Numbered from the stretch's first letter, positions 41,366 to 51,146 are shown. The stretch: DNA of 64,000 nucleotides from Streptomyces longhuiensis (GCF_020616555.1 NZ_CP085173.1:3607501-3671500), one strand, 5' to 3'. Translations and numbers: made by a program. The notes: generated by a model from the letters alone, not told the origin.

Positions 41366-43300
41366 CTACTTGACGACCGTCAGCGGCAGCAGCTTCTTGC
41401 CCGTCGGGCCGACCTGGATGTGCGTGTCCATCTGCGGGCACACGCCGCAGTCGAAGCACGGCGTCCAGCGGCAGTCCTCGACCTCGGTCTCGTCGAGCGA
41501 GTCCTGCCAGTCCTCCCAGAGCCAGTCCTTGTCGAGACCGGAGTCCAGGTGGTCCCAGGGCAGGACCTCCTCGTACGTGCGCTCACGCGTCGTGTACCAG
41601 TCGACGTCGACACCGAACTCGGGCAGCGTCTTCTCGGCGCAGGCCATCCAGCGGTCGTAGCTGAAGTGCTCGCGCCAGCCGTCGAAGCGGCCGCCGTCCT
41701 CGTAGACCGCCCGGATGACGGAGCCGATACGGCGGTCACCGCGGGAGAGCAGGCCCTCGACGATGCCGGGCTTGCCGTCGTGGTAGCGGAAGCCGATGGA
41801 GCGGCCGTACTTCTTGTCGCCGCGGATCTTGTCGCGGAGCTTCTCCAGGCGGGCGTCCGTCTCGGCGGACGACAGCTGCGGGGCCCACTGGAACGGCGTA
41901 TGCGGCTTGGGCACGAAGCCGCCGATGGAGACCGTGCAGCGGATGTCGTTCTGGCCGGAGACCTCGCGGCCCTTCTGGATCACGTTCATCGCCATGTCGG
42001 CGATCTGGAGGACGTCCTCGTCGGTCTCCGTGGGCAGGCCGCACATGAAGTACAGCTTCACCTGACGCCAGCCGTTGCCGTACGCCGTGGCGACGGTCCG
42101 GATGAGGTCCTCTTCCGAGACCATCTTGTTGATGACCTTGCGCATGCGCTCGGAGCCGCCCTCGGGGGCGAACGTCAGGCCGGAGCGGCGGCCGTTGCGC
42201 GTGAGCTCGTTGGCCAGGTCGACGTTGAACGCGTCGACGCGGGTGGACGGCAGCGACAGGCCGATCTTGTCCTCGGTGTACCGGTCGGCGAGGCCCTTCG
42301 CGATGTCACCGATCTCGGAGTGGTCGGCGGAGGACAGCGAGAGCAGGCCGACCTCCTCGAACCCGGTCGCCTTGAGACCCTTCTCGACCATGTCGCCGAT
42401 GCCGGTGATGCTTCGCTCCCGCACGGGGCGCGTGATCATGCCGGCCTGGCAGAAACGGCAGCCGCGGGTGCAGCCGCGGAAGATCTCGACGGACATCCGC
42501 TCGTGGACGGTCTCGGCGAGCGGGACGAGGGGCTGCTTCGGGTACGGCCACTCGTCGAGGTCCATGACGGTGTGCTTGCTGACGCGCCACGGCACGCCGG
42601 ACCTGTTCGGCACGACGCGGCCGATGCGGCCGTCCGGCAGGTACTCGACGTCGTAGAACCCGGGGACGTAGACACCGCCCGTCTTCGCGAGACGGAACAG
42701 CACCTCCTCGCGGCCGCCGGGGCACCCCTCGGCCTTCCAGGCGCGGATGATCTCCGTCATGTCGAGGACGGCCTGCTCGCCGTCACCGATGACGGCACAG
42801 TCGATGAACTCGGCGATCGGCTCGGGGTTGAAGGCCGCGTGGCCGCCCGCGAGGACGATCGGGTCGTCGATCGTGCGGTCCTTGGCCGCCAGCGGGATGC
42901 CGGCGAGGTCCAGGGCCGTGAGCATGTTCGTGTAGCCGAGCTCGGTGGAGAAGGAGAGCCCGAACACGTCGAACGCCTTGAGCGGGCGGTGCGAGTCCAC
43001 GGTGAACTGCGGCACCTTGTGCTCGCGCATCAGCGCTTCCATGTCCGGCCACACGCTGTACGTGCGCTCGGCGAGAACACCCTCGCGCTCGTTCAGCACC
43101 TCGTAGAGGATCATGACGCCCTGGTTCGGGAGCCCGACCTCGTAGGCGTCCGGGTACATGAGCGCCCAGCGGACGTCGGAGCTCTCCCACGGCTTGACGG
43201 TGGAATTGAGCTCACCGCCCACGTACTGGATCGGCTTCTGCACATGCGGGAGCAAAGCTTCGAGCTGTGGAAAAACCGACTCTGCGGCTTCGGCAGGCAT
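41366..43300 (-). CDS. TIGR03960-type B12-binding/radical SAM protein
   Basis: The 644-residue enzyme has an N-terminal cobalamin-binding-like Rossmann part (VRWALMYPDAYEVGLPNQG, VLAGGHAAFNPEP), a radical SAM core with FRGCTRGCRFCQAG (the three cysteines that hold the SAM cluster) and LYFMCGLPTETDED. A C-terminal cysteine set (TPCFDCGVCP) may carry a second cluster. It is the partner of the DUF2344 protein. Its substrate is unknown; related methylthiotransferase-like enzymes modify RNA or protein. The ATG at 43300 has an AAGG ribosome site. In this window the pair is separated by a phospholipase C on the opposite strand. Confidence 0.93.
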   Translation of the reverse strand: MPAEAAESVFPQLEALLPHVQKPIQYVGGELNSTVKPWESSDVRWALMYPDAYEVGLPNQGVMILYEVLNEREGVLAERTYSVWPDMEALMREHKVPQFTVDSHRPLKAFDVFGLSFSTELGYTNMLTALDLAGIPLAAKDRTIDDPIVLAGGHAAFNPEPIAEFIDCAVIGDGEQAVLDMTEIIRAWKAEGCPGGREEVLFRLAKTGGVYVPGFYDVEYLPDGRIGRVVPNRSGVPWRVSKHTVMDLDEWPYPKQPLVPLAETVHERMSVEIFRGCTRGCRFCQAGMITRPVRERSITGIGDMVEKGLKATGFEEVGLLSLSSADHSEIGDIAKGLADRYTEDKIGLSLPSTRVDAFNVDLANELTRNGRRSGLTFAPEGGSERMRKVINKMVSEEDLIRTVATAYGNGWRQVKLYFMCGLPTETDEDVLQIADMAMNVIQKGREVSGQNDIRCTVSIGGFVPKPHTPFQWAPQLSSAETDARLEKLRDKIRGDKKYGRSIGFRYHDGKPGIVEGLLSRGDRRIGSVIRAVYEDGGRFDGWREHFSYDRWMACAEKTLPEFGVDVDWYTTRERTYEEVLPWDHLDSGLDKDWLWEDWQDSLDETEVEDCRWTPCFDCGVCPQMDTHIQVGPTGKKLLPLTVVK

Positions 43301-43334
43301 ACCCGGGACCTTCGTGAGCTGACAGGGATGACTG

Positions 43335-44846
43335 TCAAGCGTAACGCGGCCAGGAGACAGCCTTCGCCCACAGCGGCGGCAGCTCCTCCTCGGCCCGCTC
43401 GGCGAGCGCCTCCTCGCGCCCGTACAGCACCCCGTATGTGAAGGAACTCTCCCCCGCCGCGTGGGCCTGCGCCGCCAGGTCGCGCAGCGCCTCGCGCGCC
43501 ATCACGCTGTCCTGGTGCTCGCCGAGCAGGGTCTGGAGCGCCTTCGCGTGCTTGCCGACCTGTTCCGCCTGCTCGCCGAGCGCGGGCGCGGCGACCTCGG
43601 CCGCGTACCGGCTGCGTTTGGCGGCCTTGCGGGCGTTGTGCAGGGCGAGGTCGCGGGCCGGGCCGGGATCCTCGGCGAGCGCCCCCTCGACGTATCCCGC
43701 GAGCCGCTTGTAGTCCCGCAGCACGGCCTTGGCCAGGGCGTCCTCCGGCTGCTCGGCCCGCAGCGGGGGCGCGTCGACGAGTGCGTCGAGGGCGGCGAGG
43801 AGCGCGAGGTAGCGCTTGCCGTCGAGCACGGCGATCAGACGGCGGCGCGAGCCGGAGCGCCGGGCCCGCGACCAGGTCCGCAGCCGGGTGCGGACGGGGC
43901 CCGCGGACAGCTCACGCGGCAATGTGCCGAGGGCCGCGGTCAGCCGCTCGGTCAGGACCTCCTGGTCGCGGTCGACGCCGAGCTCACCGGCGATCCACTT
44001 CAGCTCGTCGCCGATCGGGTCCGTCACGGCGCGGTCGAGGATCTTGCGGTACGAGCGCAGGGCGCTGCGCAGCCGGCGGGTGGCGACGCGCATCTGGTGC
44101 ACCGCGTCGGGCAGGTCGCGGCGGACGGCGGGGTCGAGGTCGACGATCGCGTCGCGCTGGACCCTGAGGTAGGCGAGCACGTGGTCGGCGGGCGTCTCGG
44201 GGTCGTGGGCGGGCCGGGGCGGGCGCGGGCCGATACCGGTCTCCGTGAGTGCCCGCGCGAGTTTCGACGGGGAGGCCGAGCGGCTCGCGCCCGCCTTGCG
44301 GAGCTTCTTCTCGACCTTGCCGAGGAACGCCGGGTCGCCGCCGTCCGCCAGCTCCACCTCGATCTCGGTCCAGGCGGCGGCGCCGGCCCCGCCGAAGAGC
44401 CGCTCGGCCCGTACGCCGTCGACACTGACCTCGGCGAGCAGCGCGCCGTCGGCGCCGGTGAGATCACGGACGTCGCGCGAGGAGCGCAGCCGCATCAGGG
44501 GTACGAGATCGGCCTCGCGCACCCGCGAGCGCACGAGGCCGGTGAGGTCGCGGGGCACGTCGTCGGAGAGCGGGGCCCGGATCTCGTCCCGTACGCCCTC
44601 GGCGAGGGAGACGGGGAGCTTGAGGTGCCAGCCCGCGTCGGCGCCGCCGGTGCGGCGCCGCAGCGTGATCGCGGCGGCCGCGAGACGTTGGTCGACGGTG
44701 TCGTAGTAGACGGCGTCGAGGTCGACGACGCCTTTGTCGATGACGGCCGAGACTCCGGCGACACGGCTCAGATCCGGGAGTCCGAAGCCTTCGTCGGCCA
44801 CGGGCGCCTCGTACTTCCGCTCGATCTCGCGCTTCGTCTCCGTCAT
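43335..44846 (-). CDS. CYTH and CHAD domain-containing protein
   Basis: Residues 1-200 are a CYTH domain: REIERKYEAP (ExExK motif), YYDTVDQRLAAAAITLRRR and GWHLKLPVSL, the tunnel that binds triphosphate and metals. Residues 220-500 are a CHAD domain, helical and His/Arg-rich (VHQMRVATRRLRSALRSYRK, HNARKAAKRSRYAAE), which in other proteins binds polyphosphate. The pair suggests a role in polyphosphate or triphosphate handling; enzymatic activity is not certain. It lies 60 bases after rodA, but a TAAATT hexamer 6 bases before its ATG suggests its own leaderless transcript. Confidence 0.93.
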   Translation of the reverse strand: MTETKREIERKYEAPVADEGFGLPDLSRVAGVSAVIDKGVVDLDAVYYDTVDQRLAAAAITLRRRTGGADAGWHLKLPVSLAEGVRDEIRAPLSDDVPRDLTGLVRSRVREADLVPLMRLRSSRDVRDLTGADGALLAEVSVDGVRAERLFGGAGAAAWTEIEVELADGGDPAFLGKVEKKLRKAGASRSASPSKLARALTETGIGPRPPRPAHDPETPADHVLAYLRVQRDAIVDLDPAVRRDLPDAVHQMRVATRRLRSALRSYRKILDRAVTDPIGDELKWIAGELGVDRDQEVLTERLTAALGTLPRELSAGPVRTRLRTWSRARRSGSRRRLIAVLDGKRYLALLAALDALVDAPPLRAEQPEDALAKAVLRDYKRLAGYVEGALAEDPGPARDLALHNARKAAKRSRYAAEVAAPALGEQAEQVGKHAKALQTLLGEHQDSVMAREALRDLAAQAHAAGESSFTYGVLYGREEALAERAEEELPPLWAKAVSWPRYA

Positions 44847-44852
44847 GAACCG

Positions 44853-44858
44853 AATTTA
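44853..44858 (-). promoter_or_regulatory. Candidate -10 hexamer, leaderless CYTH/CHAD gene
   Basis: TAAATT on the minus strand, 6 bases before the ATG at 44846; no ribosome site precedes the ATG. Confidence 0.5.
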
Positions 44859-44906
44859 GTCGCGAATCCGGATTCTGGGCAGACCCTCTGGCGGACCAGG
44901 TCTTCC

Positions 44907-46103
44907 TTACGCCGACATGGGCCTTTGCACGCGGATCGACTGGAGGAGCCCGATCGCCACCCAGACGGCGAACATGGACGATCCTCCGTACGACACGAAC
45001 GGCAGGGGCAGGCCCGCCACCGGCATGATGCCGAGCGTCATGCCGACGTTCTCGAAGGCCTGGAAGGCGAACCAGGCGATGATCCCGGCGGCGACGATCG
45101 TTCCGTAGAGCTCGGTCGTCTCGCGGGCGATGCGGCAGGCGCGCCACAGGACGACGGCGAGCAGGAGCAGGATCAGTCCGGCGCCGGCGAAGCCGAGTTC
45201 CTCGCCGGCGACGGTGAAGACGAAGTCGGTCTGCTGCTCGGGGACGAACTGGCCGGTGGTCTGGGAGCCGTGGAAGAGACCGGTGCCGGTCAGGCCGCCC
45301 GAGCCGATCGCGATGCGGGCCTGGTTCGTGTTGTAGCCGACGCCGGCCGGGTCGAGCGCCGGGTTGGCGAAGGCCGCGAAGCGGGCGATCTGGTAGTCGT
45401 CGAGGATGTGCAGTCGCCAGACGGAGATCGCGCCGAGCACACCCGCGCCGAGCAGGCCGAACACCCAGCGGTTGGAGGCGCCGGAGGCGAGCAGCACACC
45501 GAGCACGATGACGGCCGCGACCATGATCGTGCCGAGGTCGGGCATGAGCAGCACGACGAGCATCGGGACGGCGGCGAGGCCCAGCGCCTGCAGTACCGTG
45601 CGGTGGTCGGGGTACTGCTTGTCGCCCGCGTCGACCCGTGAGGCCAGCAGCATCGCCATGCCCAGGATGATCGTGATCTTGGCGAACTCGGCGGGCTGGA
45701 GCGACACTCCGCCCGCGGACAGCCAGTTGCGCTGTCCGTTGATCGTGTCGCCGAGCGGGGTCAGCACCAGCAGCATCAGGAAGACCGAGGCGCCGTAGAG
45801 GATCGGCACGGCCGTGCGCAGGGTGCGGTGGCCGAGCCAGATCGTGCCGATCATCAGGGCCAGGCCGATGCCGGTGTTCATGAGGTGCCGGAACAGGAAG
45901 TAGTACGGGTCGCCCTGGTTGATCACGGTGCGGTTGCGGGTCGCCGAGTAGACGAGCGCCGAGCCGATGAGGGACAGGGCGAGCGACGACAGGAGGATCG
46001 GCCAGTCGAGGCGGCGCATCACCGAGTCCCGGGCCATGAGCCGGGACAGGGCGGAGCGCTCGGGTCCGTACCCGGAGACGGAGAAACCGTTGGTACCGGC
46101 CAT
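44907..46103 (-). CDS. rodA: Peptidoglycan glycosyltransferase RodA (SEDS family)
   Basis: RodA polymerises lipid II and pairs with PBP2. The 398-residue product has about ten membrane segments and SEDS motifs: INGQRNWLSAGGVSLQPAEF and KITIILGMAMLLA, with VLLMPDLGTIM and QQTDFVFTVAGEELGF after them. PVAGLPLPFVSYGGSSM follows near the end. It starts 2 bases after the PBP2 stop, with its ribosome site GGAAGG inside that gene. It is the last gene of mreB-mreC-mreD-pbp2-rodA. In Streptomyces this set works mainly in spore-wall synthesis rather than tip growth. Confidence 0.97.
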   Translation of the reverse strand: MAGTNGFSVSGYGPERSALSRLMARDSVMRRLDWPILLSSLALSLIGSALVYSATRNRTVINQGDPYYFLFRHLMNTGIGLALMIGTIWLGHRTLRTAVPILYGASVFLMLLVLTPLGDTINGQRNWLSAGGVSLQPAEFAKITIILGMAMLLASRVDAGDKQYPDHRTVLQALGLAAVPMLVVLLMPDLGTIMVAAVIVLGVLLASGASNRWVFGLLGAGVLGAISVWRLHILDDYQIARFAAFANPALDPAGVGYNTNQARIAIGSGGLTGTGLFHGSQTTGQFVPEQQTDFVFTVAGEELGFAGAGLILLLLAVVLWRACRIARETTELYGTIVAAGIIAWFAFQAFENVGMTLGIMPVAGLPLPFVSYGGSSMFAVWVAIGLLQSIRVQRPMSA

Positions 46104-46107
46104 GGTG

Positions 46108-48288
46108 TCAGTGCCGCCTTCCGGTCACCGGGGCGCCGAGGACCGCCGCCAGTTGCGGCGAGGGGGACGGGCTCGGGTCGGCGGGCTTGTAGGGCTTGAT
46201 GGTCGGCGCGTCGATCGAACCGTCCCGATGGATCTTCGGCAGGTTCTTCTCCGGCGAGGGCAGCAGGGCCTTCTTCTTGTCGATCGTGCCGTCGGCGGTG
46301 ACGCCGTACAGCGCGTTGTAGATCTTGCGCACGGCCTCACCGGAGGCTCCGGAGCCCGTACCGGCCTGGGAGATCGTCATGATGACCGAGTAGTCCTTGG
46401 AGTAGGTGGCCAGCCATGACGTGGTCTGCTTGCCGTAGACCTCGGCGGTGCCGGTCTTGGCGTGCAGCGGGATCTTGTCCTGGGGCCAGCCGCCGAACTT
46501 CCAGGCGGCGGTACCGCGGGTGACCACGCCGGCGAGGGCGTCGTTCATGCCCTTGAGGGTCGCCTTGGTGACCGGGAGCTTGGCCTTGACCTGGGGCTTG
46601 ATCTCCCTGACCGACTTGCCGTCGGCGCTGATGATCGCCTTGCCGATGGTCGGGACGTACTCGGTTCCGCCGTTGGCGAGGGCCCCGTAGATCATGGCCT
46701 CCTGAATCGGCGTGAGGAGGGTGTCTCCCTGGCCGATGGAGTAGTTGATCGAGTCGCCCTCGCGCATCTTGTTGCCCTCGAGGCAGTTCTCGTAGGCGAT
46801 CTTCTCGACGTAGCTGCCGTCCTTCTTGCCGGTCTTGCACCAGCTGTCCTTGTTGGCCTCCCAGAAGGCTTTCTTCCACCGACGGTCGGGGACCCGGCCC
46901 GTGACCTCGTTGGGAAGGTCGATGCCCGTGGTCTTGCCGAGGCCGAACTGGTGGGCGGCCTTGTAGAAGTAGTCCTTGGGGGTCCCCTTCGGGTTGATGC
47001 CGCCGTCCTTCTTCCACTCCCGGTCGGCGAGGCCGTAGAAGACGGTGTCGCAGGAGACCTCCAGCGCGCGGCCGAGAGAGATGGGGCCGAAGCTCTCCCC
47101 CTCGAAGTTCTTGAAAACCTGGCCGCCGACCGAGTAGGAGCTGGTGCAGGGGTAGCCGCCGTCCCACTTGTAGCCGGCCTCGGCCGCGGCGGCCGTGGAG
47201 ATCACCTTGAACGTCGAACCGGGCGCGGACTGACCCTGAATGGCCCTGTTGAGCAGCGGGTAGTCGGAGCCCTTGCCGGTGAGCTGCTTGTAGTCCTTGG
47301 CGGAGATGCCGCCGATCCAGACGTTCGGGTCGTACGACGGTGCGGACGCCATGGAGACGATCCGGCCGGTCTTGGCCTCCATGACGACGACCGCGCCGGA
47401 GTCGGCCTTGTAGTTCTCGCCGGTGATCTTGTCGAACTGCTGGCGGGCGACCTTCATCGCCTCGTTCAGCTCGCGCTCGGCGACGCCCTGCACGCGTGCG
47501 TCGATCGAGGTGACGACGTTGGCGCCGGGCTCGGCCTCGTCGCTCTTGGCGCGCCCGATGACGCGGCCGAGGTTGTCGACCTCGTAGCGGGTGACGCCGG
47601 CCTTGCCACGCAGCTCCTTGTCGTAGGTGCGCTCCAGGCCGGAGCGGCCGACCTGGTCGGAGCGCAGGTACGGCGACGAGGTGTCCTTGGCCTTCTCGAT
47701 CTCGGCGTCGGTGACCGGCGAGAGGTAGCCGAGGACCTGCGCGGTGTTGGAGCCGCCCGGCCCGGCGTAGCGGCGTACGGCCTCGGGCTCGGCGGTGATG
47801 CCGGGGAAGTCCTCGGAGCGCTCGCGGATCTGGAGGGCCTGCTTGGGCGTGGCCTCGTCCGTGATCGGGATGGGCTGGTAGGGCGAGCCGTTCCAGCAGG
47901 GCTGCGGCGTCTTGGCGTCACAGAGGCGGACCTTGTCCGTGACGTCGCTGGACTTCATCCCGAGGACGTCGGCGAGCTTGGCGAGCACGGCCTTGCCGTC
48001 GTCGGGCATCTTCATCAGGTCCGTGCGGGACGCGGAGACGACCAGGCGCGTCTCGTTGTCGGCGATCGGCACACCGCGGGCGTCCAGGATCGAGCCGCGC
48101 ACGGCGGGGCTGACGACCTGCTGCACGTGGTTGCCGGAGGCCTCCCTGGCGTACTCGGCGCCGTTGCGGATCTGGAGGTACCAGAGGCGGCCGCCGAGGG
48201 TGAGCAGGAGGGACAGGACCAGGATCTGAAGGATGACGAGCCGGATCTGGACGCGTGGAGTCCGCCCGGTCTCGGGAATGTTGGTCAT
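46108..48288 (-). CDS. mrdA: Penicillin-binding protein 2 (class B transpeptidase)
   Basis: PBP2 cross-links peptidoglycan with RodA. The 726-residue product has one membrane segment near the N-terminus (LVILQILVLSLLLTLGGRLW), a PBP dimerisation domain and a transpeptidase domain with SAPGSTFKVI (SxxK, active serine), INYSIGQGD (second motif) and LHAKTGTAEV (KTG). Its C-terminal 70 residues are Pro/Ser-rich. It lies 46 bases after mreD. The symbol mrdA is the E. coli name; Streptomyces papers use pbp2. A phosphorylated MreC/PBP2 pair has been described in S. coelicolor. Confidence 0.96.
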   Translation of the reverse strand: MTNIPETGRTPRVQIRLVILQILVLSLLLTLGGRLWYLQIRNGAEYAREASGNHVQQVVSPAVRGSILDARGVPIADNETRLVVSASRTDLMKMPDDGKAVLAKLADVLGMKSSDVTDKVRLCDAKTPQPCWNGSPYQPIPITDEATPKQALQIRERSEDFPGITAEPEAVRRYAGPGGSNTAQVLGYLSPVTDAEIEKAKDTSSPYLRSDQVGRSGLERTYDKELRGKAGVTRYEVDNLGRVIGRAKSDEAEPGANVVTSIDARVQGVAERELNEAMKVARQQFDKITGENYKADSGAVVVMEAKTGRIVSMASAPSYDPNVWIGGISAKDYKQLTGKGSDYPLLNRAIQGQSAPGSTFKVISTAAAAEAGYKWDGGYPCTSSYSVGGQVFKNFEGESFGPISLGRALEVSCDTVFYGLADREWKKDGGINPKGTPKDYFYKAAHQFGLGKTTGIDLPNEVTGRVPDRRWKKAFWEANKDSWCKTGKKDGSYVEKIAYENCLEGNKMREGDSINYSIGQGDTLLTPIQEAMIYGALANGGTEYVPTIGKAIISADGKSVREIKPQVKAKLPVTKATLKGMNDALAGVVTRGTAAWKFGGWPQDKIPLHAKTGTAEVYGKQTTSWLATYSKDYSVIMTISQAGTGSGASGEAVRKIYNALYGVTADGTIDKKKALLPSPEKNLPKIHRDGSIDAPTIKPYKPADPSPSPSPQLAAVLGAPVTGRRH

Positions 48289-48334
48289 GCTGCCTCCCCC
48301 TCTCAGTGCGTGTACGCGGTGATGTGCGCGGCGG

Positions 48335-49009
48335 TCACAGGCGCTTGACCCCCTTGATGCGGCCGGCCCGCGCGGTGCGCGCCCTGGCGGCCTTCAGGCG
48401 GATTCCGCCGCGCTGGTTGCCGATGCGCAGGCCGGTGCCGGAGGAGAGCCAGCCGGCGGTGACGTCGGTGGCCTTGCCTGCGCCGGGCGAGGAATCAGCG
48501 AGCGGATCGTTGTCGGCACGTCTGGCCAGGGCGATGATGAACGGCACGGTGAACGGCGCGAGCAGCAGATCGTAGAGCGCGGCCGTGAACAGCAGGCTGC
48601 CGATGCCCACATGGCGGGCGGCGGTGTCACCGACGAGGGCGCCGACGCCCGCGTAGAGCAGGGTCGAGCCGATGGCCGCGGCGACGACCACGACCATCGG
48701 GCCGAAGGCCGACCTGAGCTGGCCGTTGTCCGGCTTGGCGAGGCCGACGAGATAGCCGACGACGCACAGCACGAGGGCGTAGCGCCCGGCGGCGTGGTCG
48801 GCGGGCGGCGCGAGGTCCGCGAGCAGACCCGCGCCGAACCCGATGAACGCGCCGCCGACATGGCCGTACACGAGGGCGAGGCCGACGACGGTCAGGAGCA
48901 CGAGGTCCGGCACGGCGCCGGGCAGTTGGAGACGGGCGAGTACGCACACCTGGACCACCAGGGCGACGATCACCAGGGGGGTGGCGAGCAGCAACCGGTT
49001 GAAGCGCAT
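48335..49009 (-). CDS. mreD: Rod-shape-determining protein MreD
   Basis: MreD is a small membrane protein of the elongation complex. The 224-residue product begins MRFNRLLLATPLVIVALVVQ and has five or six membrane segments (VLLTVVGLALVYGHVGGAF, VVVVAAAIGSTLLYAGVGAL, TAALYDLLLAPFTVPFIIAL), with the GAGLLADLAPP stretch common to the family. The last 60 residues are basic and unlike short enterobacterial MreD. It starts 12 bases after mreC and is surely in the same operon. Confidence 0.94.
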   Translation of the reverse strand: MRFNRLLLATPLVIVALVVQVCVLARLQLPGAVPDLVLLTVVGLALVYGHVGGAFIGFGAGLLADLAPPADHAAGRYALVLCVVGYLVGLAKPDNGQLRSAFGPMVVVVAAAIGSTLLYAGVGALVGDTAARHVGIGSLLFTAALYDLLLAPFTVPFIIALARRADNDPLADSSPGAGKATDVTAGWLSSGTGLRIGNQRGGIRLKAARARTARAGRIKGVKRL

Positions 49010-49021
49010 GGGATCCAGCTC

Positions 49022-49969
49022 CTACTGCTCGTCGATGCCGTTGGCGTCGGCCGGGGGCCCCGACGGCGTGGCCGTGACGGTGACGGTGGGCGTCGGCTTG
49101 GGCTTGGCCGGCTTGGACGGCAGCACCTCGTCGCGCGGATCGGTGCGCGGAGCCTGTACGACCACGCCCACGACGTCGAGCTTGGTGAATCCGACGTACG
49201 GCTTCACATAGATCGTCCGGGTCAGGTCGCCGCCGGACGGATCGACGCGGACCACCTGCCCCACGGGCACGCCGGGCACGAACGGCTTGTCGGCCTGGGA
49301 CCCGAAGGTCACCAGACGGTCGCCCTTCTTGACATTGGCCTTGCCGTTGAGGAGCTGCACGCGCAGCGGCCGGTCACCCTGTCCGGAGGCGAAGCCGAGC
49401 TCGTCGGTGCGCTCCATGCGGGTGCCGACGGTGAAGTCGGGGTCGTTGGCGAGCAGGACGGTCGCGGTGTCGGGTCCTACGGTGGTCACGCGTCCCACGA
49501 GCCCGTCCCCGTTCAGAACGGTCATGTCGCGCTTGAGGCCGTCGTTGGCGCCGGAGTCGATCGTGACGGTCCAGGAGAACCCCTGGGCTGCTCCTATGGC
49601 GATGACCTGTGCCCCCTTGATGCCGTACTGCCCTGCGCCCGCCGTCTTCAGCATGGAGTCGAGCTGGCGGATCTTGCTTCGGTTGCGGTCGTCGCTGCCG
49701 AGCTTCGCCTTCAAGGCGGCGTTCTCGCGCTCCAGTTCACTGACGCGGTTGTGCCGCTCACCGGAGTCCTTGACGGCAGCTATGGCGTTGCCGATCGGGT
49801 CGACTGCGCTGGAGACGCCGTTCTCCACGGGGCCGAAGACCGTGGCGGCGGCCTGGCGGGCACCGTCGACCGGCGAGTCCTCCCCACCGCGGATGTCCAC
49901 CGTGATCAGTGCGAACGCGATGGCGATCAGCAGCACCAGGAGCAGCCGGCTCTCTCGTGTGTCCCTCAC
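49022..49969 (-). CDS. mreC: Rod-shape-determining protein MreC
   Basis: MreC is a membrane-anchored scaffold that links MreB and PBP2. The 315-residue product has one N-terminal span (LLLVLLIAIAFALITVDI), a coiled coil (RVSELERENAALKAKLGS) and the beta-rich MreC core (GFSWTVTIDSGANDGLKRDM, LVTFGSQADKPFVPGVPVG), then a Pro/Thr tail. I chose the GTG at 49969, where the family similarity starts and where GAGGAAGG lies upstream; an ATG at 50020 would add 17 basic residues but has no ribosome site. A strong hairpin separates it from mreB. Confidence 0.93.
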   Translation of the reverse strand: MRDTRESRLLLVLLIAIAFALITVDIRGGEDSPVDGARQAAATVFGPVENGVSSAVDPIGNAIAAVKDSGERHNRVSELERENAALKAKLGSDDRNRSKIRQLDSMLKTAGAGQYGIKGAQVIAIGAAQGFSWTVTIDSGANDGLKRDMTVLNGDGLVGRVTTVGPDTATVLLANDPDFTVGTRMERTDELGFASGQGDRPLRVQLLNGKANVKKGDRLVTFGSQADKPFVPGVPVGQVVRVDPSGGDLTRTIYVKPYVGFTKLDVVGVVVQAPRTDPRDEVLPSKPAKPKPTPTVTVTATPSGPPADANGIDEQ

Positions 49970-50064
49970 GTGCGGCGGCCGTGCCTTCCTCAATCGGATT
50001 CTGCGGAAACCCTGAGGCATCGCAGGTTATGGGGAATTCTTACGCCTTGCCTATATATCAACGA

Positions 50065-50100
50065 TCCGCCGTACGAAGTGGCAGGCACTCGTACGGCGGA
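50065..50100 (-). terminator. Hairpin between mreB and mreC
   Basis: Perfect 12-bp arms (50065-50076 and 50089-50100) with further pairing in the loop (AGTG/CACT). On the minus strand it is followed by TCGTTGATATATAGG, an AT-rich patch. It lies 15 bases after the mreB stop, so it may partly terminate transcription and make mreB more abundant than mreCD-pbp2-rodA; the TATATA may instead belong to an internal promoter. Confidence 0.6.
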
Positions 50101-50114
50101 CGTCTCGCGTCAGG

Positions 50115-51146
50115 TCATCTGCGCGGCTGGGCGTCCAGCACCTGCTGGAGCGCCTCGAACTCCTCGACGCACTTGCCGGAGCCGAGCGCCACGCTGTCGA
50201 GGGGGTCCTCGGCGATGTGGATCGGCATGCCCGTCTCACGGCGCAGCCGCTCGTCGAGGCCGCGCAGCAGGGCGCCGCCGCCGGTGAGCACGATGCCCCG
50301 GTCCATGACGTCGCCCGACAGCTCGGGCGGGCACTTGTCCAGGGTCGTCTTGACGGCGTCGACGATCGCGTTGACCGGTTCCTCGATCGCCTTGCGCACC
50401 TCGGCGGCCGAGATGACGACGGTCTTCGGAAGTCCGGACACGAGGTCGCGCCCCCGGATTTCGGTGTGTTCGTCGGAGTCGAGGTCGTACGCGGAGCCAA
50501 TCGTGATCTTGATCTGCTCGGCAGTCCGCTCACCAAGAAGCAGCGAGTACTCCTTCTTGATGTGCTGGATGATCGCGTTGTCCAGCTCGTCCCCGGCGAC
50601 CCGGATGGACTGTGCTGTGACGATTCCGCCGAGCGAGATCACCGCGACCTCGGTGGTGCCGCCGCCGATGTCGACCACCATGTTGCCCGTGGCCTCGTGG
50701 ACCGGGAGGCCGGAGCCGATGGCCGCGGCCATGGGCTCCTCGATGATGTGCACCTGGCGGGCACCGGCCTGCGAGGAGGCCTCGATGACCGCGCGGCGCT
50801 CGACACCGGTGATGCCGGAGGGCACACACACCACGACACGGGGGCGAGCGAGGTAGCGCCGCTTGTGGATCTTCAGGATGAAGTAGCGGAGCATGCGCTC
50901 GGTGATCTCGAAGTCGGCGATCACGCCGTCCTTCAGCGGTCGCACGGCGACGATGTTGCCCGGCGTGCGGCCGATCATCTTCTTGGCTTCGGCGCCGACA
51001 GCGAGGATGCCGCCGGTGTTGGTGTTGATCGCGACGACGGACGGCTCGTTGAGTACGATCCCGCGACCCCTGACGTACACCAGCGTGTTGGCGGTCCCGA
51101 GGTCGACAGCCATGTCACGGCCGATGAACGACATTGAGTTCCCCAT
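50115..51146 (-). CDS. mreB: Rod-shape-determining actin homologue MreB
   Basis: MreB is a bacterial actin; in Streptomyces it acts in spore-wall assembly. The 343-residue product has [20 protein letters not shown] (phosphate 1), [16 protein letters not shown] and [18 protein letters not shown] (phosphate 2), and [18 protein letters not shown] (adenosine). Two starts are close: ATG at 51146 and ATG at 51134, the latter with a GGGGAA ribosome site. It is first in the mre operon. A second MreB-like gene lies at 53918. Confidence 0.97.
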   Translation of the reverse strand: MGNSMSFIGRDMAVDLGTANTLVYVRGRGIVLNEPSVVAINTNTGGILAVGAEAKKMIGRTPGNIVAVRPLKDGVIADFEITERMLRYFILKIHKRRYLARPRVVVCVPSGITGVERRAVIEASSQAGARQVHIIEEPMAAAIGSGLPVHEATGNMVVDIGGGTTEVAVISLGGIVTAQSIRVAGDELDNAIIQHIKKEYSLLLGERTAEQIKITIGSAYDLDSDEHTEIRGRDLVSGLPKTVVISAAEVRKAIEEPVNAIVDAVKTTLDKCPPELSGDVMDRGIVLTGGGALLRGLDERLRRETGMPIHIAEDPLDSVALGSGKCVEEFEALQQVLDAQPRR

